Below are positions 33,946 through 40,580 of a DNA stretch of 46,305 nt, piece after piece. This DNA is from Streptomyces viridochromogenes DSM 40736 (GTDB lineage: Bacteria; Actinomycetota; Actinomycetes; Streptomycetales; Streptomycetaceae): positions 3,507,331 to 3,553,635 of the forward strand of contig NZ_GG657757.1 of assembly GCF_000158955.1 (NCBI RefSeq), written 5' to 3'. The position numbers and the translations under genes are program-made. Within the stretch, counting starts at the first letter, position 1, and every line of letters begins with the position of its first letter. The notes beneath the pieces are model-generated. The model saw nothing but the letters and a program-made list of their open reading frames with translations. It was not told the origin of the DNA and did no database searches.

Positions 33946-33971
33946 TACCGCGGCCCCGTTCTCAGACTTCC

Positions 33972-34742
33972 TCAGGCCGCCGACGCTTTTCCCGCCAGGT
34001 CCGCCTTGTAAGCCTCCCGGATCTTGCTGCTGATCCGGCCCTTCGAGGCACAGGGCACACCGTTGAGCTTGGCCCAGGCCCGGATCGCTTCCGGGCTACC
34101 GGCCTCAGGCTCAGTGCTGCGAACGGCGTAGACCTTGGCCACAGCAGGCACAGAGTGAGGGAACGTCAGCACACCGGCCGAGACAGCGGCCCTGACTGCG
34201 CCCGGCTGCTCAATCGTGTCCAGGCACGGGAGTGTCTTCTCACTGGCGTCCAGCAGCTTGCCAATGGCGTTGGCCCCGTTGGTGCCCACGATGATGCCCA
34301 CGGTGTCACCCTGCGCCTTGTGCACCGTCTTGTAGCCCAGGTTCGTCAAGGCCGTGCGGTAGTCGCTCACGTCGTAGTCATCAGGCAGGCCAGCCACAAC
34401 GACACTGCCCTTGCGCTCCACCTCAGCTACAGGCGCAGCCTCAGCAGGCTGCTCAGCAACGGCCTCAGGCTCAGCCTCGGTCACGTCCTGGCGCTCATCC
34501 ACCTCAGGCACGGACACAGGGGCAGCGGCCTGAGGCACAGTGCCGTCACCCATGCCGAGGGTGTCTATGAGGTAGCGACCGAAGGTGACACTGTGGGTGA
34601 GGCAGAGGTCCCACGCACGGTCAGAGGCACCCTCGACAGAGGTGGCCAGAGACAGAAGCTCGGTCGCCTCCGCCTCCTCGCCCTTGCGCAAGCACGCATC
34701 GCAGAACGTCTTCTCGATTTCGACTACAACCGTCTTGCGCAT
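33972..34742 (-). CDS. Lsr2-like DNA-binding protein with zinc-ribbon and BRCT-like regions
   Basis: A 256-residue protein with three parts. Residues 10-62 hold a likely zinc site (C14-x2-C17 and C47-x2-H50 in DLCLTH). A Glu/Ala/Pro-rich linker spans about 65-110. Residues 111-175 look like a BRCT fold (KGSVVVAGLPDDYDVSDYRT, LGYKTVHKAQGDTVGIIVGT). The end, about 216-252 (SPEAIRAWAKLNGVPCASKG, RISSKIREAYKAD), matches the C-terminal AT-hook-like DNA-binding domain of Lsr2. Actinobacterial phages are known to carry Lsr2-like proteins that influence silencing of foreign DNA. ATG 34742 follows an AAGGAAG site. An AT-rich 245-base gap upstream probably carries the promoter. Confidence 0.72.
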   Translation of the reverse strand: MRKTVVVEIEKTFCDACLRKGEEAEATELLSLATSVEGASDRAWDLCLTHSVTFGRYLIDTLGMGDGTVPQAAAPVSVPEVDERQDVTEAEPEAVAEQPAEAAPVAEVERKGSVVVAGLPDDYDVSDYRTALTNLGYKTVHKAQGDTVGIIVGTNGANAIGKLLDASEKTLPCLDTIEQPGAVRAAVSAGVLTFPHSVPAVAKVYAVRSTEPEAGSPEAIRAWAKLNGVPCASKGRISSKIREAYKADLAGKASAA

Positions 34743-34987
34743 TGCCCGCTTCCTTTGCCTTGAGAGTCGACTGATATCGGCCCGCCACCTGACGTCTACC
34801 TACGTCTCTAATCTCTCATCCATTCAAAGAAAACCCATCCCGGAACGATCACTCCAAGATTTCGAACTGATTGCAAAGAATGGATCGAATTTGAATTGAA
34901 TGCATGATGAAACCGGGGGTAATGCTGGAATTCGATTGAAAAGGACCCACCGGGGGTGCCGTTCTTCGACCGCGTTTGCCAATCAGA

Positions 34988-35584
34988 TTACGAGATCCCC
35001 TGGTCGCCATCCCCGGGGATCTCCTCCAGAACCTTCCCTATAACGTCTCGGACAATTCTGTAGCGTTTCTTGGGCGGCTCAGGCCGCTTGGGGTACCCCG
35101 CTTGCTTGGCCTCCTGAATGTCGCGTTCGGCGAGCGTCCTTCCCCATGACAGGGCAAAACTGCCCCTTCCGGTCGACCAAAAGCCATCAAAGAACCAATC
35201 ACGCCGTTGCGCGTCCCCTATTTCCTCGTAGGCCCCGACCAGAAGGGCATTAATGTTCTGGTAGACGTAGTCGATCTGCCCATTAAGCCATTCAAGTCCC
35301 TGTTCGCCATGCGGTGTGCTCCCCATAGAAATTTGCTTGTACCAGCCACCTCGCGAGACGCGGTCTGCAATCCACGTGAGAACGGACCTGTCTGCCTTTT
35401 CTTGGTTGCATCTTTTGCAAGCAGGGACCAGGTTCTTCCAGTTATCCGCACCGCCGTGAGCGAATGGTATTACGTGATCCATGACCTCCGACTTCGCGGC
35501 GTCGCAGTAAACACACCTTCCCTCGTTGGCCATGAGGATCATGAGTTGAAACCAGGTGTCGAACTTCTTGCGCTTCCTGCCCAA
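34988..35584 (-). CDS. HNH endonuclease (copy 2)
   Basis: A 198-residue paralogue of the gene at 29493. The start is taken as TTG 35584, five bases after GGGAGGGG; the frame is open upstream but without signals. The HNH core is C24-x2-C27, D36-H37 (MDHVIPFAHGG), N51 and C56-x2-C59-N60. It shares with copy 1 the following helices and an RRDWFFDGFWSTGRGSF segment. It lies downstream of the terminase-small-subunit-like gene with one small gene between. In many phages an HNH enzyme encoded beside the terminase is needed for DNA packaging, so this copy is the better candidate for that role. Confidence 0.82.
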   Translation of the reverse strand: MGRKRKKFDTWFQLMILMANEGRCVYCDAAKSEVMDHVIPFAHGGADNWKNLVPACKRCNQEKADRSVLTWIADRVSRGGWYKQISMGSTPHGEQGLEWLNGQIDYVYQNINALLVGAYEEIGDAQRRDWFFDGFWSTGRGSFALSWGRTLAERDIQEAKQAGYPKRPEPPKKRYRIVRDVIGKVLEEIPGDGDQGIS

Positions 35585-35636
35585 CGCCCCTCCCAAATCG
35601 GTGCATCGGACTGTAGCGGCTGCCACTGACAACGAG

Positions 35637-35855
35637 TCAGGGGCCTTGACAGCACTCGAAGCAGCGCGACCCGATGTGTCTCAAGCGTTCACCCCATGGG
35701 CGAGCTTCGCCGGTCACAGCCCAACCGACGTGAACAGCGAACTCCTGGAGGCAGGCTGGACACTGAGGCTCAGTCCAGGGGCATTCGAAGCCGGGACGAT
35801 GCACACCACCACGAGTCTCAGCGGCCCCGGCCTTCGCTGTGCGGCGGGCGCTCAC
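35637..35855 (-). CDS. small Cys-rich protein coupled to the terminase-like gene
   Basis: 72 residues, starting at GTG 35855 with a GTGA overlap on the upstream stop. Cysteines in FECPWTEPQCPACLQEF and in SRCFECC could form a zinc ribbon (C25, C32, C35 with the C-terminal group). It lies between the terminase-like gene and HNH copy 2, 52 bases before the latter. The family is not recognised. Confidence 0.6.
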   Translation of the reverse strand: MSARRTAKAGAAETRGGVHRPGFECPWTEPQCPACLQEFAVHVGWAVTGEARPWGERLRHIGSRCFECCQGP

Positions 35856-36196
35856 TCGGCATCGCCCTCAAATGCCCACCCAAGTCGCTTCATACCCTCT
35901 GCGGTGAGGCCCAGGGCCCCGGCAAGGTGACGGAACTCCATCTGATGAGTGCTGGTGGCAGTGCCATCAAGGATCTTGCCGAAGTAGGTGAGCATCACAG
36001 CCACGGTCGGGATGAACGACTCGTCCCACATGGCGGCTTGCGGAGACTCCCACCACTGCCGCCATTGATCCCGTTCAGCCTCCGTCCAGTCCCGGACGGC
36101 CGGCATGTCAGGCACGGGGAGCCCGTGGTCGGAAGGCAGTTCCACCAGCCCCTTATATCTGGAATGGGGACTGTTCGGGTTTCGGAACTTCGGCAT
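35852..36196 (-). CDS. phage terminase small subunit-like protein
   Basis: 114 residues from ATG 36196, with GAGAGGTGAT directly upstream; the longer frame runs into the terminator. The pattern WTEAERDQWRQWWESPQAAM, then VAVMLTYFGKIL, then EFRHLAGALGLTAEGMKRLG, with a final W, matches actinophage terminase small subunits. Those show a W-x2-WW-x-SPQA box and an LGLTP-x2-RRRLRW-like box near the end. TerS recognises packaging sites and brings the large terminase to DNA. No large subunit is encoded nearby, which in a satellite would redirect a helper phage's packaging. A TerS-derived regulator is the alternative. Confidence 0.62.
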   Translation of the reverse strand: MPKFRNPNSPHSRYKGLVELPSDHGLPVPDMPAVRDWTEAERDQWRQWWESPQAAMWDESFIPTVAVMLTYFGKILDGTATSTHQMEFRHLAGALGLTAEGMKRLGWAFEGDAE

Positions 36197-36221
36197 CTCA
36201 TCACCTCTCAAGCAAAACAAA

Positions 36222-36246
36222 GGCCCCCTGCTGCGTGCAGGGGGCC
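36222..36246 (-). terminator. terminator after the coiled-coil gene
   Basis: A 10-bp perfect stem, GGCCCCCTGC with GCAGGGGGCC, around TGCGT is followed on the minus strand by TTTGTTTTGC. It separates the 36263 gene from the terminase-like gene, whose own ribosome-binding site comes about 15 bases later. Confidence 0.85.
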
Positions 36247-36262
36247 GGTTCGGCAAAAATTG

Positions 36263-36973
36263 TCAGGCTGCATCTTCCTCGGGCGGTGCAATGAAGCCAT
36301 CACACTCAGCCAGGTTGCCTCGATACGGATCGATGATCCCCAGGTCCTTGGCGCTCTCGAACGTGAGTCGACCGTCTGATGTGGTCCGCCAGGCGTTCAC
36401 CTCTTCCCCGAGCGCCCCAGAGAAGCCGCGCCACTTCGGCCGGGTCAGCTCTGCGCCGGTTACGGCCCACAGGAAACGGCTGACGCTGTCTGTCAACTGT
36501 GCCCGTGCCACTTCCGCCTTGGCGATTGCGGCCCGGTACTGCTTGAGTGCCCGCTCAGACTGTTCGAACCCCTGGCGGGCCAGTTCCGGCAGCTCCTTCA
36601 CGATGGCGCCTGTTACTGCGGACTCGGCCTGCTCCACAGCACGGGCTAGGGCAGGCTCTACCCGCTCATACTCCTTGACTCTCGAACGGACCTCGGCCAG
36701 ATACTCATCCCGATCGGGAAGCGGTCGGCCGTCGGCTACGGCCTGCATCTCCTGCTCCCTGAGTTCCCTATCCGCTCTGCGCAATGCGGGAACGTAGTAA
36801 TCACGCGACACGTGGCCGTGGCTGTCATCGATATACTGACGAGCGCAATCCGCATTCTCCGTTCTGTACTTGCGGTGGCGTTCCTCCAGCTCGTCACGCT
36901 TGTGAATCAGTTCCAGAGTCTCGTCAGAGAGCTGGAATGCAGACAGGTCAAATCCCTTGTGAGTAATAGTCAT
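36263..36973 (-). CDS. coiled-coil protein, unknown function
   Basis: A 236-residue, mostly helical, charged protein. The start is ATG 36973 after AGGAG. Residues about 15-150 have heptad-like patterns (LELIHKRDELEERHRKYRTE, EYLAEVRSRVKEYERVEPAL, ARAVEQAESAVTGAIVKELP). A different C-terminal part follows (FLWAVTGAELTRPKWRGFSG, LTFESAKDLGIIDPYRG). No enzyme motif is seen. It is preceded on the same strand by two very small genes and followed by a strong terminator. Placement next to a terminase-like gene allows a scaffold-like or packaging-interference role, but this is inference only. Confidence 0.65.
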   Translation of the reverse strand: MTITHKGFDLSAFQLSDETLELIHKRDELEERHRKYRTENADCARQYIDDSHGHVSRDYYVPALRRADRELREQEMQAVADGRPLPDRDEYLAEVRSRVKEYERVEPALARAVEQAESAVTGAIVKELPELARQGFEQSERALKQYRAAIAKAEVARAQLTDSVSRFLWAVTGAELTRPKWRGFSGALGEEVNAWRTTSDGRLTFESAKDLGIIDPYRGNLAECDGFIAPPEEDAA

Positions 36974-36990
36974 ACGTGGCTCCTCAGATG

Positions 36991-37161
36991 TCAGATACGG
37001 CCGAACAGTAGGTCGTCAAAATGGCCCTCGCGTCGGGCCTGGGCAATCTGCTCCGGCGACATGTGGGCGAGATCGTCCCGCGTGTACTGCGCGGGCCCGG
37101 CCTCCTGCATCACTTTCAGAATTTCGTCTCGGATCATTGCGTGCATTGGGTCATTGCTCAT
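36991..37161 (-). CDS. 56-residue phage-type small protein
   Basis: ATG 37161 has an AAGGAGAAGAACG leader. The product ends in QYTRDDLAHMSPEQIAQARR followed by EGHFDDLLFGRI. The TRDDL-x-MSPEQI-x-AR-x-G-x-(L/F)-x-DLL pattern is one I associate with small proteins encoded near head genes of actinophages, though I cannot name its function. The stop is 17 bases before the start of the coiled-coil gene, whose ribosome-binding site follows directly. Confidence 0.65.
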   Translation of the reverse strand: MSNDPMHAMIRDEILKVMQEAGPAQYTRDDLAHMSPEQIAQARREGHFDDLLFGRI

Positions 37162-37185
37162 CGTTCTTCTCCTTGGCTATTCGTT

Positions 37186-37201
37186 AAATCCCGGGGGATT
37201 T
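37186..37201. promoter_or_regulatory. 16-bp palindrome, operator-like
   Basis: AAATCCC and GGGATTT lie around a 2-base GG centre, between the micro-ORF and the 56-residue gene. The loop is too small for an RNA hairpin of full length, so a protein-binding site is more likely. Confidence 0.4.
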
Positions 37202-37205
37202 ACTC

Positions 37206-37265
37206 TCACGGTCCTTCAACTCTGACGGCCGGCATGGCCTCGGAAATCGGTTCTGCGTCGCTCAT
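37206..37265 (-). CDS. 19-residue micro-ORF with perfect ribosome-binding site
   Basis: MSDAEPISEAMPAVRVEGP is preceded by CCTAGGAGGTGTCGCA, one of the best ribosome-binding sites in the element. A further 10-codon frame (GTG 37209 to TAG 37177, MRVNPPGFNE) overlaps its stop by four bases (GTGA). This makes a chain of coupled tiny frames ahead of the 56-residue gene. It may be a leader controlling that gene. Confidence 0.4.
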   Translation of the reverse strand: MSDAEPISEAMPAVRVEGP

Positions 37266-37600
37266 TGCGACACCTCCTAGGGAACTTAACGAGAGAAGAA
37301 TATGTAGTAGAGAGAAGGGCCGCTCTGAGGCGGCCCTATAACTCACAACAGGACAACGTAAGAGAAGACAGGTCCCTTACCCCGCACATTTACTTCACAG
37401 GGTGTGGGACTGACTCTGTGTTGTCACTGCTGTGTCTCACAGGCAGGTATCCGCAGAGCTGCATTCGAGCACCTTCACAACATGCTCTGGACTTCAGACA
37501 GGCCCGGACTCTCGTCCGCGTCGACGGTTCACCGCCCAGTGAACGCCAACTCCAAGGGAAAGCTCCCTCACTCCTATAAAAAATCGGACAGGGCCCGTCC
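37266..37600. other. 335-base gap with two terminator-like hairpins, no gene seen
   Basis: At the 37601 side, AAAAAATCGGACAGGGCCCG reads on the minus strand as a short GGAC/GTCC hairpin followed by ATTTTTTAT, a likely terminator for the zinc-finger gene (37577-37600). A hairpin with arms AGGGCCGC and GCGGCCCT lies at 37316-37337. Between them are repeated CTGTGT/CACAGG-like words around 37395-37450. A promoter for the 19-residue/56-residue/coiled-coil unit is expected here, but I see no clear hexamer pair. Confidence 0.4.
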
Positions 37601-38200
37601 TCACTCGCCCATGCCGAACGGTTCCATGCGTTCCACCGTCCCCCTCGTGCACAGGAGTGCCCCAGGTAGGTTCGCCTCTCTCCAAGGGCGAGCGGATCCG
37701 ATGACGGCTATCTTCCGGTCCCGTCTCGCTGTCTGCCCCAGGTAGTCCCCTATCTTGGCGGCCCGGCTGTCCTGAAACCATCTCTCTACTGTCTTCCGGT
37801 CTTCCTCGTTCGAGTACATGACGATGCTGTCTACGTCGGTCTTGTCCTCGCTCCGCCACTCATCCCAGAGGTAACGATGATTTCCCTCATCGAGATCTGT
37901 CGACGGGCAACTGCGCCACCAAGGCCGTTCGACAACATCCTGTCGGACGGATTCTTCCTGCACTGTCAGGTTGTCCGCTTTGGCCGGTGGGCGGATGTTC
38001 CACGCTTCGTAGGCGATTCCCTGACGCTCTTGTTGGCGACGGATAGCGCGGTTCTGGTTCTGTCGCTTCACGCCGCACTGTGGGTGATTGGGATTCGTCA
38101 CCGGGTTTGCCCCTCGCCTCCCTTTGGGGCGGAGGAACGTCCATTCCTCCTTGCACCATGCGCAGACCAATTGAACGCGCTTCGTTTCTACTGCTGCCAT
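37601..38200 (-). CDS. zinc-finger protein of unknown function
   Basis: A 199-residue protein from ATG 38200, after GTGAGGATGG. The N-terminus has C13-x2-C16 (LVCAWCKEEW) and H39-x2-C42 (NHPQC), a probable zinc site. Residues 45-60 are basic (RQNQNRAIRRQQERQG). The C-terminal two thirds (PWWRSCPSTDLDEGNHRYLW, DEWRSEDKTDVDSIVMYSNE, KIAVIGSARPWREANLPGAL) look like one folded alpha/beta domain that I do not recognise. It is the next gene after the excisionase on the same strand, separated by a terminator. Confidence 0.65.
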   Translation of the reverse strand: MAAVETKRVQLVCAWCKEEWTFLRPKGRRGANPVTNPNHPQCGVKRQNQNRAIRRQQERQGIAYEAWNIRPPAKADNLTVQEESVRQDVVERPWWRSCPSTDLDEGNHRYLWDEWRSEDKTDVDSIVMYSNEEDRKTVERWFQDSRAAKIGDYLGQTARRDRKIAVIGSARPWREANLPGALLCTRGTVERMEPFGMGE

Positions 38201-38226
38201 TCCATCCTCACGTCGGAAACAGAAAA

Positions 38227-38248
38227 GCCCCCGGTTTGCCTCGGGGGC
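38227..38248 (-). terminator. terminator after the AlpA-like gene
   Basis: GCCCCCG and CGGGGGC around an 8-base loop are followed on the minus strand by TTTTCTG. Confidence 0.8.
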
Positions 38249-38267
38249 GTTCGCTTCTCGCGGTTCT

Positions 38268-38438
38268 TCAGTTCTGGTCGTCCAGCCACTTTTCCAAGTC
38301 GACCGGTCGGCAGCGGAGGGACTGTCCTACCTTCCGGAACGGGATCTGTTCGGCCTTCCAGTTCCCGTACACCCAGGAACGGGGCTTGTTGAGATAGTCG
38401 GCTACGTCATCAACGGTCATCAGCTTGGCTAGCGCCAT
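38268..38438 (-). CDS. AlpA/excisionase-type helix-turn-helix protein
   Basis: 56 residues from ATG 38438, nine bases after GGAGG. The whole protein is one winged-helix/MerR-like DNA-binding domain of the HTH_17 kind: MTVDDVADYLNKPRSWVYGN, the turn KAEQIPFRKVGQSLRC and the final RPVDLEKWLDDQN. Such proteins act as recombination directionality factors beside tyrosine integrases, or as transcriptional activators of them in AlpA systems. It lies about 0.8 kb from the integrase gene and reads the opposite way. Its own ribosome-binding site begins just after a terminator hairpin. Confidence 0.85.
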   Translation of the reverse strand: MALAKLMTVDDVADYLNKPRSWVYGNWKAEQIPFRKVGQSLRCRPVDLEKWLDDQN

Positions 38439-38459
38439 CCGTCCTCCAAGAAACAAGAA

Positions 38460-38483
38460 AGCCCCCGAAGACCCTCGGGGGCT
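38460..38483 (-). terminator. terminator after the 38517 gene
   Basis: GCCCCCG and CGGGGGC around AAGACCCT are followed on the minus strand by TTTCTTGTTTCTT. Confidence 0.8.
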
Positions 38484-38516
38484 CATGCGTATGAAGTGCT
38501 AGGTCGTTCAGCCGCC

Positions 38517-39059
38517 TTAGCTACCTGCTTCAGGCATTTCCTCAAGTACTGCTGTGGCCTTGTCCGTCAACTCTCCACCCGCCTTACCGGCAACTGTGGT
38601 CAGGAAGCCGTCCCTTCTGGCCCGCTTCAGGTGATCCTTCACCGTCTCAGGTCGCCGGCCGATGAGCCGTGCCAGCCACGGAATGGGCGCAGGAGCCCCA
38701 AAATCCGCCATGGCGGTGTACGTGGCAACAAGCAAGGCCAAGTACCGCTCTGAGACGCCTTCGCCCTCCAGGGCGAGCCCCGCCGCCTCTCCCATCCCAT
38801 TCAGCTTCCCTGCCACCTCCTCCAACGTTCGCTGGGCTTCGGGAGCCTGCTTGGCCAACTCCAGGGCTGCGGCTACATCGAGCCTGCGCAGGACAGTGGT
38901 CGAGATGCCCCGCGCCACCTCGCGAGCAGGGGCATCTTCGGCCGGCTCGATGGTGATCCGCTGCGGCCCCCCGTTGACCGGCCCCACGGGCCACCACATG
39001 CGGACCGCCCAGGCGCCCTGCTGCTGAGTGATCTCGAACCCGCTGTCATCCGCTTCCAT
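38517..39059 (-). CDS. putative DNA-binding regulator next to the integrase
   Basis: A 180-residue protein from ATG 39059. The C-terminal part contains a helix-turn-helix-like run (PIPWLARLIGRRPETVKDHL followed by KRARRDGFLTTVAGKAGGEL), typical of a winged-helix regulator whose wing is GFLTT...GGELT. The N-terminal half (GFEITQQQGAWAVRMWWPVG, RITIEPAEDAPAREVARGIS) is a beta/alpha region seen in Streptomyces element proteins, without known function. It is divergent from the integrase across a region with two palindromes, so it is the natural candidate for the regulator of integration and excision. Confidence 0.7.
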   Translation of the reverse strand: MEADDSGFEITQQQGAWAVRMWWPVGPVNGGPQRITIEPAEDAPAREVARGISTTVLRRLDVAAALELAKQAPEAQRTLEEVAGKLNGMGEAAGLALEGEGVSERYLALLVATYTAMADFGAPAPIPWLARLIGRRPETVKDHLKRARRDGFLTTVAGKAGGELTDKATAVLEEMPEAGS

Positions 39060-39070
39060 ATCACTCAACT

Positions 39071-39119
39071 TAACACACCCAGGGGGTTCCACCCTGTGTT
39101 GACAACCCCGGGTGGTCAA
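39071..39119. promoter_or_regulatory. operator-like palindromes in the integrase/regulator divergent region
   Basis: Palindrome 1 (39099-39119) has TTGACAACCC and GGGTGGTCAA around a single C, with one mismatch. Its ends are themselves -35-like hexamers facing outward on both strands (TTGACA toward the integrase, TTGACC toward the regulator). Palindrome 2 (39071-39100) pairs AACACA with TGTGTT and CAGGG with CCCTG. No good -10 boxes are seen at the expected spacing. Confidence 0.5.
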
Positions 39120-39205
39120 TGCGCAAACTTGAAGACGCCGGGGAGTGACCGGCGCGACGGCGGGGCGGGCCCGTACGTCGGCAGCAGCAGGAGGGGGCCG
39201 CTTCA

Positions 39206-40381
39206 GTGGCAAGGGCATGGGTCGCGCGGTCAAAGGACGACCCGAAGAAGTGGACGACGTTCTGGTACGACCCGGACGGCAAGCAACGACAGAAGACGTT
39301 CGAGACCAAGAAGCGGGCTGATGACCAGCGCAAGCGCAAGGAACAGGAACTCGACGCCGGGACCTACCTGGACGACCGCTTGGGCAAGCAGCCCGTGACG
39401 GCCGTGTGGGAGCAGTGGACCAATCAAAGGAAGCTGGAGAACAGCACCAAGAAGCAGTACCGGTCCATCCTCAACACGACCATTGAGCCGTTCTTCAAGG
39501 CCCGTTCCATCGTGTCCCTGAAGGTCGCAGACGTTGAGCAGTGGCTCTTGTGGATGGAGCAGGACCGGAAGCTCTCCGCCCGCACACGCCGTCAGCGATT
39601 CTCGTTCTTCTCCGGGATGATGGACTGGGCTGTCGTTAACGAGATCATCGGCCGGAACCCGTGCAAGAAGGTCAAGGGCGCCGGAAGCCGCGCCAAAGAG
39701 ATCCGGGAGCAGAAGAGCACCGCAAGGCGGCTCACGACGCGGGAAGTCCTGGCGATGCTGGATGCCGCCCCTCCGCGTTACCGCGCGATGCTGTGGCTCA
39801 TGGCTGGGTGCGGCCTGCGGCTGGGTGAGGCCATGGCGGTGTCCCGCGATCAGATCGACTTCAAGGCCGAGACGCTTCGGGTCGACTTCCAGATTGCGGA
39901 GGACGGAGCCACCGAGTCGGGCAAGAACAGCGCCATCCAGCGTCGGCACATCAAGGCTCGCGACGAAGGCGAGCCAGGGCGTTCCGTCCCCCTCCCGCCG
40001 AATGTCGCCTTCGAGCTTCGGCGGCACATCAAGAACCACGGCGTATGGGGGCCGGAGCGGCTTCTCTTCCCCAACGTGACGCGGACCGGCTACCTCTACG
40101 CGTCGTACTTCTATCCGAAGATCTGGATGGAGGCTCTGGGCAAGGGACAGGTGAAGTACTGCAAGGCCCACTCACTCCGGCACTACTACGGGTCGCGACT
40201 GCTGTACGCCGGAGTCCCCGAGAACGATGTGGCCGACTGGATGGGCCACAGCAGTACGGACGTGCTGAGGGAGCACTACCACTACATCTTCGAAGGGGCC
40301 GAGCAGCGTGGCCGGGCGGCCATCGCGACGATGTTGACACCCGGCGCCGACGACCCGACGGAGGCATCAGAGGTCGCCTGA
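39206..40381 (+). CDS. int: tyrosine-type site-specific integrase
   Basis: A 391-residue phage-type integrase from GTG 39206, following GGAGGGG. The N-terminal arm-binding region covers about 1-60 (AWVARSKDDPKKWTTFWYDP), the core-binding domain about 62-160 and the catalytic domain about 175-375. Catalytic residues are R205 (CGLRLGEA), H322-x2-R325 (AHSLRHYYG), H348 (MGHSS) and the nucleophile Y358. All are present, so the enzyme should be active. It lies 200 bases from the attachment site and reads toward it, convergent with the target gene. It would recombine attP with the 3' end of the acyl-CoA dehydrogenase gene. Confidence 0.95.
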   Translation: MARAWVARSKDDPKKWTTFWYDPDGKQRQKTFETKKRADDQRKRKEQELDAGTYLDDRLGKQPVTAVWEQWTNQRKLENSTKKQYRSILNTTIEPFFKARSIVSLKVADVEQWLLWMEQDRKLSARTRRQRFSFFSGMMDWAVVNEIIGRNPCKKVKGAGSRAKEIREQKSTARRLTTREVLAMLDAAPPRYRAMLWLMAGCGLRLGEAMAVSRDQIDFKAETLRVDFQIAEDGATESGKNSAIQRRHIKARDEGEPGRSVPLPPNVAFELRRHIKNHGVWGPERLLFPNVTRTGYLYASYFYPKIWMEALGKGQVKYCKAHSLRHYYGSRLLYAGVPENDVADWMGHSSTDVLREHYHYIFEGAEQRGRAAIATMLTPGADDPTEASEVA

Positions 40382-40394
40382 TCCGTGTACGACA

Positions 40395-40423
40395 ACAGCC
40401 CCCGGCGTCGCGCCGGGGGCTGT
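40395..40423. terminator. bidirectional terminator between integrase and target gene
   Basis: A 13-bp perfect stem, ACAGCCCCCGGCG with its complement, around TCG is followed on the plus strand by GTTGTTTGT. In the integrated state it also becomes the terminator of the acyl-CoA dehydrogenase gene, whose original one is stranded at 26868-26897. Confidence 0.85.
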
Positions 40424-40580
40424 GTTGTTTGTGCAGGTCAGTGGCTGTTTGCAGTCCGGCTTCCGCCCAGGATTCCCCCAGCATGACGCCCAGGAACGCC
40501 TCTGATCGGGCCGCAACGGGCAGAAAGCCGAAGGTCTCCCTGCGGACCCTCGAAACAGCTCCTGACCTGCAAAAACCCTG
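40424..40580. promoter_or_regulatory. right-end attP arm region
   Basis: This non-coding stretch contains TGCAGGTCA (40432-40440) and the inverted TGACCTGCA (40563-40571), plus TCCCCCAGCAT (40474-40484). All three words recur at the left end. They are candidate integrase or excisionase binding sites. Confidence 0.45.

Noticed and set aside
34743..34987. AT-rich gap as a replication origin of the element
   Set aside because: No repeated iterons or DnaA-box set can be seen; the AT content is explained as well by promoters, so no origin is claimed.
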